This document shows positions 17,265 through 26,861 of a stretch of 46,306 nt of DNA, piece after piece. This stretch comes from Nocardia vinacea NBRC 16497 (GTDB lineage: Bacteria > Actinomycetota > Actinomycetes > Mycobacteriales > Mycobacteriaceae), in the NCBI RefSeq assembly GCF_000308835.1, contig NZ_BAGN01000100.1, forward strand, positions 1 to 46,306, written 5' to 3'. The notes beneath the pieces are model-generated. The model made no database searches and was not told the origin of the DNA. It worked only from the letters and a program-made list of their open reading frames with translations. Numbering within the stretch: position 1 is the stretch's first letter; each line of letters opens with the position of its first letter. Both the position numbers and the translations under genes were made by a program.

Positions 17265-17996
17265 ATGCCGAAGCCCGACCGATACCGTGCGGTTATGCCG
17301 ATGAAGCATGAACCACCGCGATGGTTGCCGGTCGGGCCGACGGTGCTGGTCTTGCTGTCGGCCGGATCGGGTGCGACGGATGCGCTGGTATTCACCGAGC
17401 TGGGCAAGGTGTTCGCCAGCGTGCTGACCGGCAACCTGGTATTGCTCGGTACGGCTGTCGGCATGTCCGGCATCGAACTGACGCCGCCGCTGGTGGTGCT
17501 CGTGGTTTATCTCGTCGGTGTCGCGGCGGCGGCGCGCTGGTGTCGCGCAATGCCGCCGGGGGTGCGGCGTATCGCACGGCTGCGTCACTGCTTCGCTGGC
17601 GAGGCGGTGTTGGTGGTTGTCGTGGCCGCGATCACCGTGTTCGCCGATTCGGTCGGCGCTATTCGTTTCGTCCTGCTGGCCGCGGCGGCCTTGGGCATGG
17701 GCGTCCAGGCGGCAGCGGTCCTCATCGTCGATCGCAGATCGCCGACGACCTACATGACGAGCACGTTCACCGGTCTGGTCAGCGACCTTGTCGCCGATCG
17801 CCGTGCCGATCCGCTCGCGGTTGCCCGAATCGCCGCTGTTGTGCTCGGTGCGGTCGCCGCGGTCGTACTCTATTCCGTAAGTGTCCATTGGGGTTTCGCC
17901 ATCCCCGCCATGTTGATCGCATCGGCGGCATGCCTCGCGTACACCCACTGGTGGCGGGATAGCCTGCTACCAGCCCGATCGCCGTCGGACGAATAG
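17265..17996 (+). CDS. DUF1275 (YoaK-type) membrane protein
   Basis: An integral membrane protein of up to 243 residues with about six hydrophobic helices. The beginning LLSAGSGATDALVFTELGKVF plus ASVLTGNLVLLG, the middle AALGMGVQAAAV and the motif TTYMTSTFTGLVSDL are the DUF1275 signature. The family function is unknown; transport has been suggested. ATG at 17265 is very close to the preceding AGG, and ATG at 17295 or 17301 may be the true start. It follows the tautomerase by 11 nt and converges on the caspase-like gene. Confidence 0.85.
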   Translation: MPKPDRYRAVMPMKHEPPRWLPVGPTVLVLLSAGSGATDALVFTELGKVFASVLTGNLVLLGTAVGMSGIELTPPLVVLVVYLVGVAAAARWCRAMPPGVRRIARLRHCFAGEAVLVVVVAAITVFADSVGAIRFVLLAAAALGMGVQAAAVLIVDRRSPTTYMTSTFTGLVSDLVADRRADPLAVARIAAVVLGAVAAVVLYSVSVHWGFAIPAMLIASAACLAYTHWWRDSLLPARSPSDE

Positions 17997-18041
17997 TGAC
18001 GCTGTCACATCGATCGCGGAATTGCGCGATGGAAGGTTGAA

Positions 18042-21000
18042 TCAGTCCGTCGGATCTGCTTCAGGCGAATCCGGACCAGGGTGCTCCTGCCGGAACAAGA
18101 TTTGCTGCTGTAGATAAAAGATTCGGCTCCGGGTGTCGCGAGTGTCCGGATGACGCAAACCGAGGATGCGCTCTTGGTCGGCGAAAAGTTGCTCGTTCTC
18201 GGCGAGGGCCCGCCGCACGTCGGGGCCGTTCCGGAGGGCCGCGATGGCGCCTCGGGTTTTCAGCGTAGCGACATCGTCCGCGCCCAAGATACGCTCACGA
18301 TCGATGACTACCTGCTCGAACTCGGCGATGGCACGGTCAGGGTCACCCGACTCGCCATACAAGTGCGCGATGTTGTGCCGAGTTTGCAGGGTGTCGGGGT
18401 GATCGGGGCCGAATACGCGCAGACGGTCCACCAGCAGACGTTCGAGTTCCGCTATTGCCCGAGGAATGTCACCGTCCTCGCCGTGCAAGTAAGCGATGCT
18501 CTCGCGAGTGTCCAGTGCGCCGGGATGGTCCGGGCCCAACACGGCGGTCTGATCGGCAAGAATCCGTTCGTATTCGGCGGCGGCTCTGGCCGGTTCGTCG
18601 CTATCGCTATACCAGTAGGCGAGGCTGTAGCGGGTGGCGAGGGTATCCGGATGGTCGGCACCGAGGATTCGTAGTTGATCGGTGAGTAGCTGCTCCAGTT
18701 CGGTGATGGCTCGTGCGATGGCGCGCGCGGCGGTGTCGTCGAAACCGACCATGCTCTCCGGGTAGCGCGCCACCCCGGTGACGTCATGTAGGCCGCGCAT
18801 GTTGGTGAGGTTGAGGCGGGTCGCCAAGGTGCGAGGGTTGTCGGGGCCGAGTACGCGCAATTGGTCGGTCAGCACTGCGGCGAGTTCCGCGACGGCTTCA
18901 CCCATATCGCCGCTTCGGCCACGCCAAATTGCGAGTTGGTGCCGGATGGTCAGCGTGACGGGGTGCTCGAGGCCACATGCCTCGATAAACGATGGCAGCC
19001 ACGCGGCATACATATCGCGATTGATGGCCGGGCGTACGGTCTCGAGGCCGAGGAGCAACTCTCTTGCCGAGTCGGCGTCGCCCTGGCCGAGGTAGTGCCG
19101 CGTGCCCGAGCCGCGGATGTATTCGGCTGCCTGCTCGGATATCTCGGTTCCGTTATCGACCGCCGAGCCGATCGCGATAGTGATTGCCATCGCAATCGCG
19201 CCATGCGCTTCGCTGATCGCCCAGTCGAGCCGCTCGGCCTCGGCCCCGAGCACAGGAACCAGCGCACCGTGCGCAATGCCGAGCGACTCACGGGCGGTAC
19301 CGGCCCGACTGCGCGTGACCAGCACACCCAGCTCGACGACGAGGTCACGGATCAGTGCCGTATGCAATCCTGAGACCAACTGTGCCAGAGCGGATTCGAA
19401 CAACTCCATCGGCAGCACCGGACCGGCCCCGGCCGCGACCAGGATCGCCAATAGTGCCCCGAGCACCTCGGCGGTATCGGGATGCGCGGCGTCCAGCGCG
19501 CCGTGAACTCGATGCTGGACAACGGTTTCGAGTCCGACGCCGGCGGCGATCTCCTCGTCGGTGATGCTGGAGTGGACCTCGATCAACAGCCGGGCCAGCA
19601 GCCACCCGCCCGACACGGCGCGCGAATGACCGATGGACGGGGTTTCCACAGACAAGCTGGTGGGCGTTTCCGCGAGTAACGCATCGATCCAGCGCACCCA
19701 CATCTGTGGGTCGGCCGGTTCGAGTTGGTGCCGAGTGGATTCGAACACCATGGCGGCGATGTCCTCGGCACTCGGCGGCAGGAGTTCGATGCGATGCAGG
19801 TGCGCGAGCTCCGGAATTTCCGCGATGCCGGTGCCCGCTCTTACGCCGAGGATCACTCGTACATGGGTGAATTCGTCGCTACGGGTCAGCTCGGCGATGT
19901 GCCGTACGAGTTGATCCCGAGTTCCGGCCGCCGGCTGGTCCATGCCGTCGAAGACGATGGTGATCCGGCGACCGGGGGTGCGGAGCCGGGCCAGCGGTCG
20001 CCGGATCTCGATATCGAACAGGTCGTGTTCGGGGTCGTCGGGTTCATCGACCGCGCGGGTAGCATCGGTGAAACCGGGAACCCGGTCGGACAATTGGGCA
20101 GACAGTTCGTCGGTCACCGACTCGATCGAGCTGCCGACTGTGAGAAATACAGCCGCGGTGACGTACTCGGGTGCGATCGGCAGCCCATCGACCAGACTCG
20201 GTCGTACAAGCATCGCCATCAGTGTGGACTTCCCGGATCCGGCCGGGCCGACGACCGCGCGCAGGCGGCGCCCCCCGGTTTCGACGATCTCGACAAGTCG
20301 CTCGCGAATGACATCGGTGAGCAGCAGTTGACGAGTGAGCTGGTCAACGAATCCAGCTGCGGGACGGCCGGTTACGGCATCGCGCCGCCGAGCGGCATTG
20401 GGCACCAGCCAGAGTCCGGGATCACCGCTTGCGGTCGTCGACAGCGCACCGGACGTGAACGAAAGATGCTGCGGTTGCTGGCGTTTACATGTGCTGCCGA
20501 TCGGTTCGACCAGATCGGATGGCAGCAGGTTCTCACCGCGCAGCGGCAGACCACCGCTGAACGTGTCGACCATGGTCCGGGTGAAGCAGCCCGCGTAGGC
20601 GGGGCCGTCGCCGGAGGCCACCAGGAGTTCCATCCGTCCGGACGAGCGGGTGAGCATGTCGGTCCAACGGCGGGCCGCGCCCTGCACACCTTCCCCGCTC
20701 TCGCAGGCATCGATGAGCACGATCAGACCGTCGAGCTTGGATCCGTTGAGTCGTTCTCGAATGCCCTGCGTCAGGTGGAATGCGGTGCGCGAGTTGGGGA
20801 ACACCGGCGGTGAGTCACGCGCGAGCAGGAAGAAGTCCTCACCGGCGGTTGCCACACCATGCCCGACGAAGCCGATCAACAGCGTCGCTTGCTGCTCCGA
20901 GGCGGTGGCGAAGGCATTGTTGACTGCCTCGGAAAACTCGTCCGCAGTTGGGTCGAGTACCGGCCCCTGCTGCGCTGTGGCAGGTTGCCAGCCACCCGCG

Positions 21001-21104
21001 GCGCTGAGATTCGCATACAGCTCGGTCGCCAGCTCGCCCGGAAAGCCGAGTCGGGGCAGTGCGGCACATTCGGACCCCACCACCAGCGCCAATCTACCGC
21101 CCAT
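18042..21104 (-). CDS. Caspase-like / P-loop NTPase / TPR protein of STAND (NLR-like) type
   Basis: A 1020-residue protein from ATG at 21104. Residues about 1-240 form a caspase-fold (clan CD, C14) domain: catalytic His82 in IGFVGHG and Cys134 in LIVLIDACESGEG. Residues about 255-600 form a STAND-type ATPase: Walker A GPAGSGKST (286-294), Walker B ITIVFDGMD (381-389). The C-terminal third holds at least six TPR-like units marked by LGxDHPDTLxTR, for example LGADHPDTLATR, LGPDHPGALDTR and FGPDHPDTLQTR. In this architecture the TPRs sense, the NTPase oligomerises and the protease is the effector, as in NLR-like immune or regulated-death proteins. That role is inference. No export signal or good SD is visible. 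The GH1 gene ends 40 nt upstream on the same strand. Confidence 0.88.
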   Translation of the reverse strand: MGGRLALVVGSECAALPRLGFPGELATELYANLSAAGGWQPATAQQGPVLDPTADEFSEAVNNAFATASEQQATLLIGFVGHGVATAGEDFFLLARDSPPVFPNSRTAFHLTQGIRERLNGSKLDGLIVLIDACESGEGVQGAARRWTDMLTRSSGRMELLVASGDGPAYAGCFTRTMVDTFSGGLPLRGENLLPSDLVEPIGSTCKRQQPQHLSFTSGALSTTASGDPGLWLVPNAARRRDAVTGRPAAGFVDQLTRQLLLTDVIRERLVEIVETGGRRLRAVVGPAGSGKSTLMAMLVRPSLVDGLPIAPEYVTAAVFLTVGSSIESVTDELSAQLSDRVPGFTDATRAVDEPDDPEHDLFDIEIRRPLARLRTPGRRITIVFDGMDQPAAGTRDQLVRHIAELTRSDEFTHVRVILGVRAGTGIAEIPELAHLHRIELLPPSAEDIAAMVFESTRHQLEPADPQMWVRWIDALLAETPTSLSVETPSIGHSRAVSGGWLLARLLIEVHSSITDEEIAAGVGLETVVQHRVHGALDAAHPDTAEVLGALLAILVAAGAGPVLPMELFESALAQLVSGLHTALIRDLVVELGVLVTRSRAGTARESLGIAHGALVPVLGAEAERLDWAISEAHGAIAMAITIAIGSAVDNGTEISEQAAEYIRGSGTRHYLGQGDADSARELLLGLETVRPAINRDMYAAWLPSFIEACGLEHPVTLTIRHQLAIWRGRSGDMGEAVAELAAVLTDQLRVLGPDNPRTLATRLNLTNMRGLHDVTGVARYPESMVGFDDTAARAIARAITELEQLLTDQLRILGADHPDTLATRYSLAYWYSDSDEPARAAAEYERILADQTAVLGPDHPGALDTRESIAYLHGEDGDIPRAIAELERLLVDRLRVFGPDHPDTLQTRHNIAHLYGESGDPDRAIAEFEQVVIDRERILGADDVATLKTRGAIAALRNGPDVRRALAENEQLFADQERILGLRHPDTRDTRSRIFYLQQQILFRQEHPGPDSPEADPTD

Positions 21105-21144
21105 AGACGGAAAACATAGCCGAGTCGGAAGCAACCGTTGGCGG

Positions 21145-22467
21145 CTAGGGAACGCTGACGGACTGATCGCAACTATCGGGCGGATCGACCAGTCCACACT
21201 CGACCGGTGCGCGGGTCGGGCGGTAATCGGCCGGAACACCGCCGGATTGGATGATGCCGCGGTAGGCGTCGACCGCGTCCGTGGGGTGACGGGCCAGGGT
21301 GGGGTCGGTGCGGACGTCGACGGTGTAGAGGCCGAAACGTGGTGTGTAGCTGCCCCATTCGTAGTTATCGGTCAGGCTCCAGTAGTTGTAGCCGACGACG
21401 TTCATTCCGTCGGACTTGGCGCGCTGGAGCCAGTAGACGGTGTCGCGGAGGTGGTCGGAGCGGGTGTAGCCGTCGGCGCGCGGTTTACCGTCCTCGGTGG
21501 GCATGCCGTTCTCCACGACATACAGTGGGCGGTCGGGAAACAACTGCGCGTAATGGCGCAGCGCATAGTAGATGCCCTCGGTGTGAATCGGGAGTTCCCA
21601 GATCGCCGGACCTTCGTTCGAACCACCCTGTACCGCTTTGTTCGTTTCCGGCAGGGGCGCGAAATAGTAGTCGACGCCGATGAAATCGAGCTTATCGGCG
21701 ATCCGGTCCACGAGCGGCTGGTTCACCTCGGTTTCGGCGCCCGCGACATAGCCGAGGTTGCTGGTGACCTGCGCATCCGGCATGTTCTGATGGATGGTGT
21801 CGTAGATCGCGTTGTGCGCCTGGGCGATTCGGTCCAGCATCGCCGGCGCTTCGTCCGGCGTGATGGCACCGATGCGCAGTTCGGTGCCGATGTAGGCGGC
21901 GGGCTCGTTGAAGGTGACCCACAGTGGGTTGCGAGAGGCATAGCGGTTCACCACCTTTCGCATACTGGCCAGCCAATCCTCGACCATGCCCGGATTGCGC
22001 CAGCCGCCGCGATCGGCGGCCCAGCCGGGATACACCCAGTGATCCAGGGTGAGCATCGGCCGCATACCGGCGGCGAGGATGCGCGCGATCACGTTGTCGT
22101 AGAAGCCGAATGCCGCCTCGTCCCAGGTGTCGGGTTGCGGCTGTATCCGCGCCCATTCGATGCCGATCCGATACACCCGGACCCCGAGATGTGCGGCCAG
22201 GTTGATGTCGGAGATGTAGCGCTTGTAGAAGTCGACCGAATTCTCGTAGTCGTCCCCGGCCTTTCCGGTTTCGATATAGCGGGTCCAATTGCTGTCCGGC
22301 GCACGGCCTTCGGATTGAAAGCCCGATGATGCGACGCCCCAGAGGAATTCCCGGCCGAACGGTGCGATGGTGGCCTGCGCGGTCGGCATGGCGAGGCTCG
22401 GCAGCAGTAGCGCGCTCGCGATGATCGCGAGCCCGACCAGGGCGCGGCGGCGCATCGGTGTTCGCAT
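21145..22467 (-). CDS. Secreted GH1 beta-glucosidase-like glycosidase
   Basis: A 440-residue family 1 glycoside hydrolase. The first 32 residues are a signal peptide (MRTPMRRRALVGLAIIASAL, ending before ATIAPFG). Catalytic acid/base glutamate in WVTFNEPAAY and nucleophile glutamate in LYVVENGMP are both present, as are the fold markers FLWGVASSGFQSEG, GVRVYRIGIEWARIQP and YNYWSLTDNYEWG. It should cleave beta-linked glucosides outside the membrane. AGGAG lies four bases before ATG 22467. The frame is open upstream to 22539, but the signal peptide supports the shorter form. The caspase-like gene starts 40 nt downstream. Confidence 0.92.
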   Translation of the reverse strand: MRTPMRRRALVGLAIIASALLLPSLAMPTAQATIAPFGREFLWGVASSGFQSEGRAPDSNWTRYIETGKAGDDYENSVDFYKRYISDINLAAHLGVRVYRIGIEWARIQPQPDTWDEAAFGFYDNVIARILAAGMRPMLTLDHWVYPGWAADRGGWRNPGMVEDWLASMRKVVNRYASRNPLWVTFNEPAAYIGTELRIGAITPDEAPAMLDRIAQAHNAIYDTIHQNMPDAQVTSNLGYVAGAETEVNQPLVDRIADKLDFIGVDYYFAPLPETNKAVQGGSNEGPAIWELPIHTEGIYYALRHYAQLFPDRPLYVVENGMPTEDGKPRADGYTRSDHLRDTVYWLQRAKSDGMNVVGYNYWSLTDNYEWGSYTPRFGLYTVDVRTDPTLARHPTDAVDAYRGIIQSGGVPADYRPTRAPVECGLVDPPDSCDQSVSVP

Positions 22468-22642
22468 CGTGCTCCTGTCCCCATCCGGCACTGTTGGTCG
22501 TGCGTCGCCCGGCGGGCATTGCCCCGGTCGGTGATCCATCAGCGTAACTGTCTGATTGCTGAAATTCGGAAAGTCGGTCGGTGTGTCGTGGCTGCAGTCG
22601 AAAGACCTGGGAGTTTGCCCCTATTGCTATCTATTCGCGCCT

Positions 22643-23425
22643 TTAGCTCACCCGTCCACCGATGCGGCGGGTGAGATCGTCAGCGGTCGATCGCACCTGG
22701 GCGGCGAGACCGGACCAATCGGCAGCACAGGGGATCTGCTCGCAGTGGTGTCGCAGCGTCACGCTGATCGCCGCGATCGGTCGATGGTCGTGATCGAATG
22801 CCGGATAGGCGACCGAGGCGAATCCCGCGGTGACATGTCCGTCCTCGCTCGCCCAGCCGCGCCGACGCTCGGCGGCCAGGATGGTGCGCAGCGCCGCGAG
22901 GCTGGTCGGCCCGCGATCGGTGCGGCGTACGAAGGTCGCGGCCGACGGGAACAGTGCACGCACATGGGCGGCGGGCAGATGCGCCAGGATCGCCCGGCCC
23001 GATGCGGTCAGCTGTGCGGGCAGGCGGACGCCGACATCGGTCACCAGCGTTTCGGGACGCGCTGGGCGTTCTTTGATCAGATACAGCAGTTCATTGCCGT
23101 GCAGGACCCCGAGGTGCGCGTTGTGTCCGACCCGGCCGGCCAGCTCGCGCAGCAACGGTCCGGCCACCCGCTCCAGCGGATCGTGACGCAGATAGGCCGA
23201 GCCCAACTCGAAGGCGGCGATACCGAGGCCGTAGCGCCGTTCGGCGGGCAGCCGGGTGACGAAGCGGGCCTGCTCCAACTCCGCGAGCAGGTGATAGGTG
23301 GTGGAGCGGGGGATGCCGAGTTCGCGCGCGATGGTGGATGCGGAGATCGGTCCGGCCCGGGTCGACATCAGCTGCAGCACCGCCAAGCCGCGCCGCAGCG
23401 CCGGGATATCGCTGCTCGTTCCCAT
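22643..23425 (-). CDS. IclR-family regulator of the histidine utilisation genes
   Basis: A 260-residue IclR-type regulator. Residues about 8-65 hold the winged helix: ALRRGLAVLQLMSTRAGPIS, then STIARELGIPRSTTYHLLAE. The C-terminal effector domain has LPAQLTASGRAILAHLP and the HVTAGFASVAYPAFDH signature. It is divergent from hutH with 86 bp between, the usual layout for a local regulator. Control by histidine, urocanate or another pathway intermediate is inferred. Hut clusters of proteobacteria use GntR-type HutC and Bacillus uses HutP; an IclR-type protein here is a lineage-specific arrangement. Confidence 0.9.
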   Translation of the reverse strand: MGTSSDIPALRRGLAVLQLMSTRAGPISASTIARELGIPRSTTYHLLAELEQARFVTRLPAERRYGLGIAAFELGSAYLRHDPLERVAGPLLRELAGRVGHNAHLGVLHGNELLYLIKERPARPETLVTDVGVRLPAQLTASGRAILAHLPAAHVRALFPSAATFVRRTDRGPTSLAALRTILAAERRRGWASEDGHVTAGFASVAYPAFDHDHRPIAAISVTLRHHCEQIPCAADWSGLAAQVRSTADDLTRRIGGRVS

Positions 23426-23440
23426 GCCACTTCCTCGGAT

Positions 23441-23458
23441 TGTCTCGAATACCAGACA
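23441..23458. promoter_or_regulatory. Dyad in the IclR/hutH intergenic region
   Basis: TGTCT (23441-23445) and AGACA (23454-23458) form a short inverted repeat with an 8-base spacer between the divergent starts. It is a possible IclR operator. Confidence 0.35.
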
Positions 23459-23511
23459 GAACCTGGCCCAGCCTCATTCTCCACCCGCCCTCGTGGCGGT
23501 GGAATGGGCCT

Positions 23512-25068
23512 ATGCCGGATACCACGCAGTTACCGCCCGTGGAGCTGGACGGGCCGCTGACCGTCGAACGCATCGTCGCCGTTGCCCGCGACGGCGCGGA
23601 AGTTCGATTCAGCGAGGCCGCTGAGAAGCGGCTGACCTACGCGCGCCAGCATGTCGACGCGCTGGCGGCGGGCACGGTCCCGACCTACGGCGTCTCGACC
23701 GGCTTCGGTGCACTGGCCACCCGGCACATTCCGCCGCAGAGCCGGGCCGCGCTACAGCGGTCGCTGATCCGCTCGCATGCCGCGGGCGCGGGCGCGGCGG
23801 TCGAGACCGAGGTAGTGCGCGCCATGATGCTGCTGCGGCTGCGCACGTTGGCCACCGGACATACCGGTGTGCGACCGGAGACGGCGCTCACCTTGGCCGC
23901 GTTGATCAATGCGGGCATTACGCCGGTGGTGCACGAGTTCGGATCGCTCGGCTGCTCCGGCGATCTCGCGCCACTGGCCGCGGTCGCGTTGGCGCTGATG
24001 GGGGAGGGGGAGGTCACGGACTCGGCTGGCAATGTGGTTACTGCGGCAGAAGCCTTGCACGCCAAGAGAATCGAGCCGGTGACCCTCGCCGAGAAGGAAG
24101 GGCTCGCGCTCACCAACGGCACCGACGGCATGCTCGGCATGCTGGCGCTAGCGATCAATGACCTGCGCCAACTGCTCGACGTCGCCGATATCACCGCCGC
24201 GATGAGCGTGGAGGCGCTGCTCGGCACCGACCGGGTCTTCGCCGATGATCTACAGGCGCTGCGCCCGCATCCCGGCCAAGCTCGGTCGGCGCTGCGTATG
24301 GCGGCCGCGCTCGCGGGATCGGAAATCGTTGCCAGCCACCGAGGTCCGGACTGCAACCGGGTGCAGGACGCGTATTCATTGCGTTGCGCACCGCAGGTGC
24401 ACGGCGCCGCCCGCGACACCCTCACGCACGCCGAACTGGTCGCCGAGCGCGAAATGGCCTCGGCGATCGACAATCCCGTCGTGCTCGCCGATGGCAGATT
24501 GGAATCCAACGGCAACTTCCACGGTGCTCCGGTGGCGTATGTGCTCGACTTCCTGGCCATTCCGGTCGCCGATGTCGCCAGCATGGCCGAGCGGCGCACC
24601 GACCGGATGCTGGATGTCGCACGCTCACACGGTCTGCCCGCCTTCCTCGCGGCCGATCCGGGTGTCGATTCCGGTCACATGATCGCGCAGTACACCCAGG
24701 CGGGAATCGTCAGCGAGCTCAAGCGCCTGGCGATGCCCGCCTCGGTGGATTCGATTCCGAGCAGCGCGATGCAGGAAGACCATGTGTCGATGGGCTGGTC
24801 GGCCGCACGCAAATTGCGCAGGGCCCTCGACGGTCTGACTACCGTGCTCGCCGTCGAATATCTCACGGCTGCGAGGGCATTGGACATGCGTTCCCCGCTG
24901 CGTCCGGGCCCGGCGACCGCGGCGGCTCTCGCCCTGCTTCGCACCCAGGTCGACGGCCCGGGACCGGACCGGCACCTCGCCCCGGAAATCGCCGCCGCTA
25001 CGGAACTTATTCGTTCCGGCGAACTGCTGGCCGCGGTCACACCCCACCTCGACATCTCAGGAAAGTGA
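23512..25068 (+). CDS. hutH: Histidine ammonia-lyase
   Basis: First enzyme of histidine degradation: L-histidine to urocanate and ammonia, cytoplasmic tetramer with an MIO prosthetic group formed from an internal tripeptide. From ATG at 23512 it is 518 residues, the family length. YGVSTGFGALA (59-69, catalytic Tyr59), LIRSHAAG, and FGSLGCSGDLAPL with tripeptide Cys148-Ser149-Gly150 are visible, as are VQDAYSLRC and SMGWSAARKLR. The tripeptide is CSG rather than the textbook ASG; cysteine variants are known among actinobacterial enzymes. The frame is open upstream, but that part overlaps the IclR gene and promoter. A ribosome site is weak. Confidence 0.95.
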   Translation: MPDTTQLPPVELDGPLTVERIVAVARDGAEVRFSEAAEKRLTYARQHVDALAAGTVPTYGVSTGFGALATRHIPPQSRAALQRSLIRSHAAGAGAAVETEVVRAMMLLRLRTLATGHTGVRPETALTLAALINAGITPVVHEFGSLGCSGDLAPLAAVALALMGEGEVTDSAGNVVTAAEALHAKRIEPVTLAEKEGLALTNGTDGMLGMLALAINDLRQLLDVADITAAMSVEALLGTDRVFADDLQALRPHPGQARSALRMAAALAGSEIVASHRGPDCNRVQDAYSLRCAPQVHGAARDTLTHAELVAEREMASAIDNPVVLADGRLESNGNFHGAPVAYVLDFLAIPVADVASMAERRTDRMLDVARSHGLPAFLAADPGVDSGHMIAQYTQAGIVSELKRLAMPASVDSIPSSAMQEDHVSMGWSAARKLRRALDGLTTVLAVEYLTAARALDMRSPLRPGPATAAALALLRTQVDGPGPDRHLAPEIAAATELIRSGELLAAVTPHLDISGK

Positions 25069-25208
25069 GCTCCCTTGCCGACACCCGAAGCAATCCGGTT
25101 CCCGCATAGCGAATCGGGCTCGCGCACATGGTCATACGAGGTCACCAGTAGATATGCGACACCGACCTGCGGGGCGGACGGGAAATTCGTTGATATGGAG
25201 GCAATCCG

Positions 25209-26861
25209 ATGACACGGACAGTACGCGCGGCACGTGGCACGCAACTGACTGCCAAGAACTGGCAGACCGAGGGCGCACTCCGGATGCTGCAGAACAATCT
25301 CGATCCCGAGGTGGCGGAGCGCCCGCAGGACTTGGTCGTATACGGCGGCACCGGTAAGGCGGCGCGGAACTGGGCAAGTTTCGACGCGATCAGCCGCACG
25401 CTCACCACACTCGAGGCAGATGAGACCCTGCTGGTTCAGTCGGGTAAGCCCGTCGGCGTATTCCGGACGCACGAATGGGCGCCGCGGGTGTTGCTCGCCA
25501 ATTCGAATCTGGTGGGGGACTGGGCGACCTGGCCCGAGTTCCGCAGACTGGAATCGCTCGGCCTCACCATGTACGGCCAGATGACCGCGGGTTCGTGGAT
25601 CTACATCGGCACCCAGGGCATTCTGCAGGGCACCTACGAGACCTTCGCCGCCGTGGCAGATAAGCGTTTCGGCGGCACCCTCGCCGGAACCCTCACGCTC
25701 ACAGCGGGATTGGGCGGCATGGGCGGGGCGCAGCCGCTGGCCGTCACCATGAACGGCGGTGTCGCCCTGGTCGTCGAATGTGATCCGGCACGTGCCGAGC
25801 GGCGGGTGCACGAGCGCTATCTCGACGAGATCGCCACCGATTTCGATGATGCGGTGCGCCGGGTCTCGAAAGCGCGTGCGGAGCGAAAGGCATTGTCGGT
25901 CGGTCTGATCGGCAATGCCTCCGAGGTGCTGCCGAGGCTGTTGGCGGCAGGAGTCGAGATCGATATCGTCACCGACCAGACCTCGGCGCACGACCCTCTC
26001 GCGTACCTGCCGCGCGGTGTCGCACTCGAAGACTGGGCCGATTACGCAGCGAAGAAGCCCGACGAATTCACCGATCGCTCCCGCGAATCCATGGCCGAAC
26101 ACGTCGATGCGATGCTCGGCTTTCTCGACCGCGGCGCCGAGGTCTTCGACTACGGCAATTCACTGCGCGGCGAGGCGAAACTCGGTGGCTGTGAACGGGC
26201 CTTCGACTTCCCGGGATTCGTGCCCGCCTACATCCGGCCGCTGTTCTGTGAGGGCAAGGGGCCGTTCCGCTGGGCCGCGCTCTCCGGTGATCCGGCGGAT
26301 ATCGCCACGACCGATCGCGCCATGCTGGAACTGTTCCCGGAGAACGAATCCCTGCGCCGCTGGATCACCATGGCCGGGGAACGCGTCGCCTACCAGGGAC
26401 TTCCGGCCCGCATCTGCTGGCTCGGCTACGGTGAACGGCACCTCGCCGGACTCCGCTTCAACGAGATGGTCGCCAACGGCGAGTTGCAGGCTCCGGTGGT
26501 GATCGGCCGTGACCACCTCGACTCCGGCAGTGTCGCCTCGCCGTATCGCGAAACCGAGGCCATGGCCGATGGATCCGATGCCATTGCCGACTGGCCGCTG
26601 CTCAACGCACTGGTCAACACCGCTTCGGGCGCGAGCTGGGTATCGATCCACCACGGTGGTGGCGTCGGCATGGGGCGGTCCATCCACGCCGGACAGGTCT
26701 GTGTCGCCGACGGGACCGCGCTGGCCGGGCAGAAGATCGAGCGTGTGCTCACCAATGACCCCGGTATGGGTGTCATTCGGCATGTGGACGCCGGGTACGA
26801 ACGGGCCGGCGCGGTCGCCGCGGCGCGTGGCGTGCGAATCCCCATGCAGGAGGACAAGTGA
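25209..26861 (+). CDS. hutU: Urocanate hydratase
   Basis: Second enzyme of the pathway: urocanate plus water to 4-imidazolone-5-propionate, with tightly bound NAD as cofactor. At 550 residues the length is normal. Motifs include [54 protein letters not shown] for NAD binding, CDPARAERR, and [18 protein letters not shown] with the essential cysteine. GGAGG lies seven bases before ATG 25209. The next gene starts inside its stop codon (GTGA overlap). Between hutH and hutU lie 140 bases with an open but low-GC3 frame from TTG 25075 ending in ATGA with hutU. Confidence 0.97.
   Translation: MTRTVRAARGTQLTAKNWQTEGALRMLQNNLDPEVAERPQDLVVYGGTGKAARNWASFDAISRTLTTLEADETLLVQSGKPVGVFRTHEWAPRVLLANSNLVGDWATWPEFRRLESLGLTMYGQMTAGSWIYIGTQGILQGTYETFAAVADKRFGGTLAGTLTLTAGLGGMGGAQPLAVTMNGGVALVVECDPARAERRVHERYLDEIATDFDDAVRRVSKARAERKALSVGLIGNASEVLPRLLAAGVEIDIVTDQTSAHDPLAYLPRGVALEDWADYAAKKPDEFTDRSRESMAEHVDAMLGFLDRGAEVFDYGNSLRGEAKLGGCERAFDFPGFVPAYIRPLFCEGKGPFRWAALSGDPADIATTDRAMLELFPENESLRRWITMAGERVAYQGLPARICWLGYGERHLAGLRFNEMVANGELQAPVVIGRDHLDSGSVASPYRETEAMADGSDAIADWPLLNALVNTASGASWVSIHHGGGVGMGRSIHAGQVCVADGTALAGQKIERVLTNDPGMGVIRHVDAGYERAGAVAAARGVRIPMQEDK

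Noticed and set aside
18080..19030. DNA-level tandem repeat array
   Set aside because: The periodicity comes from the protein-level TPR units; the DNA copies are too divergent to be a separate repeat element.
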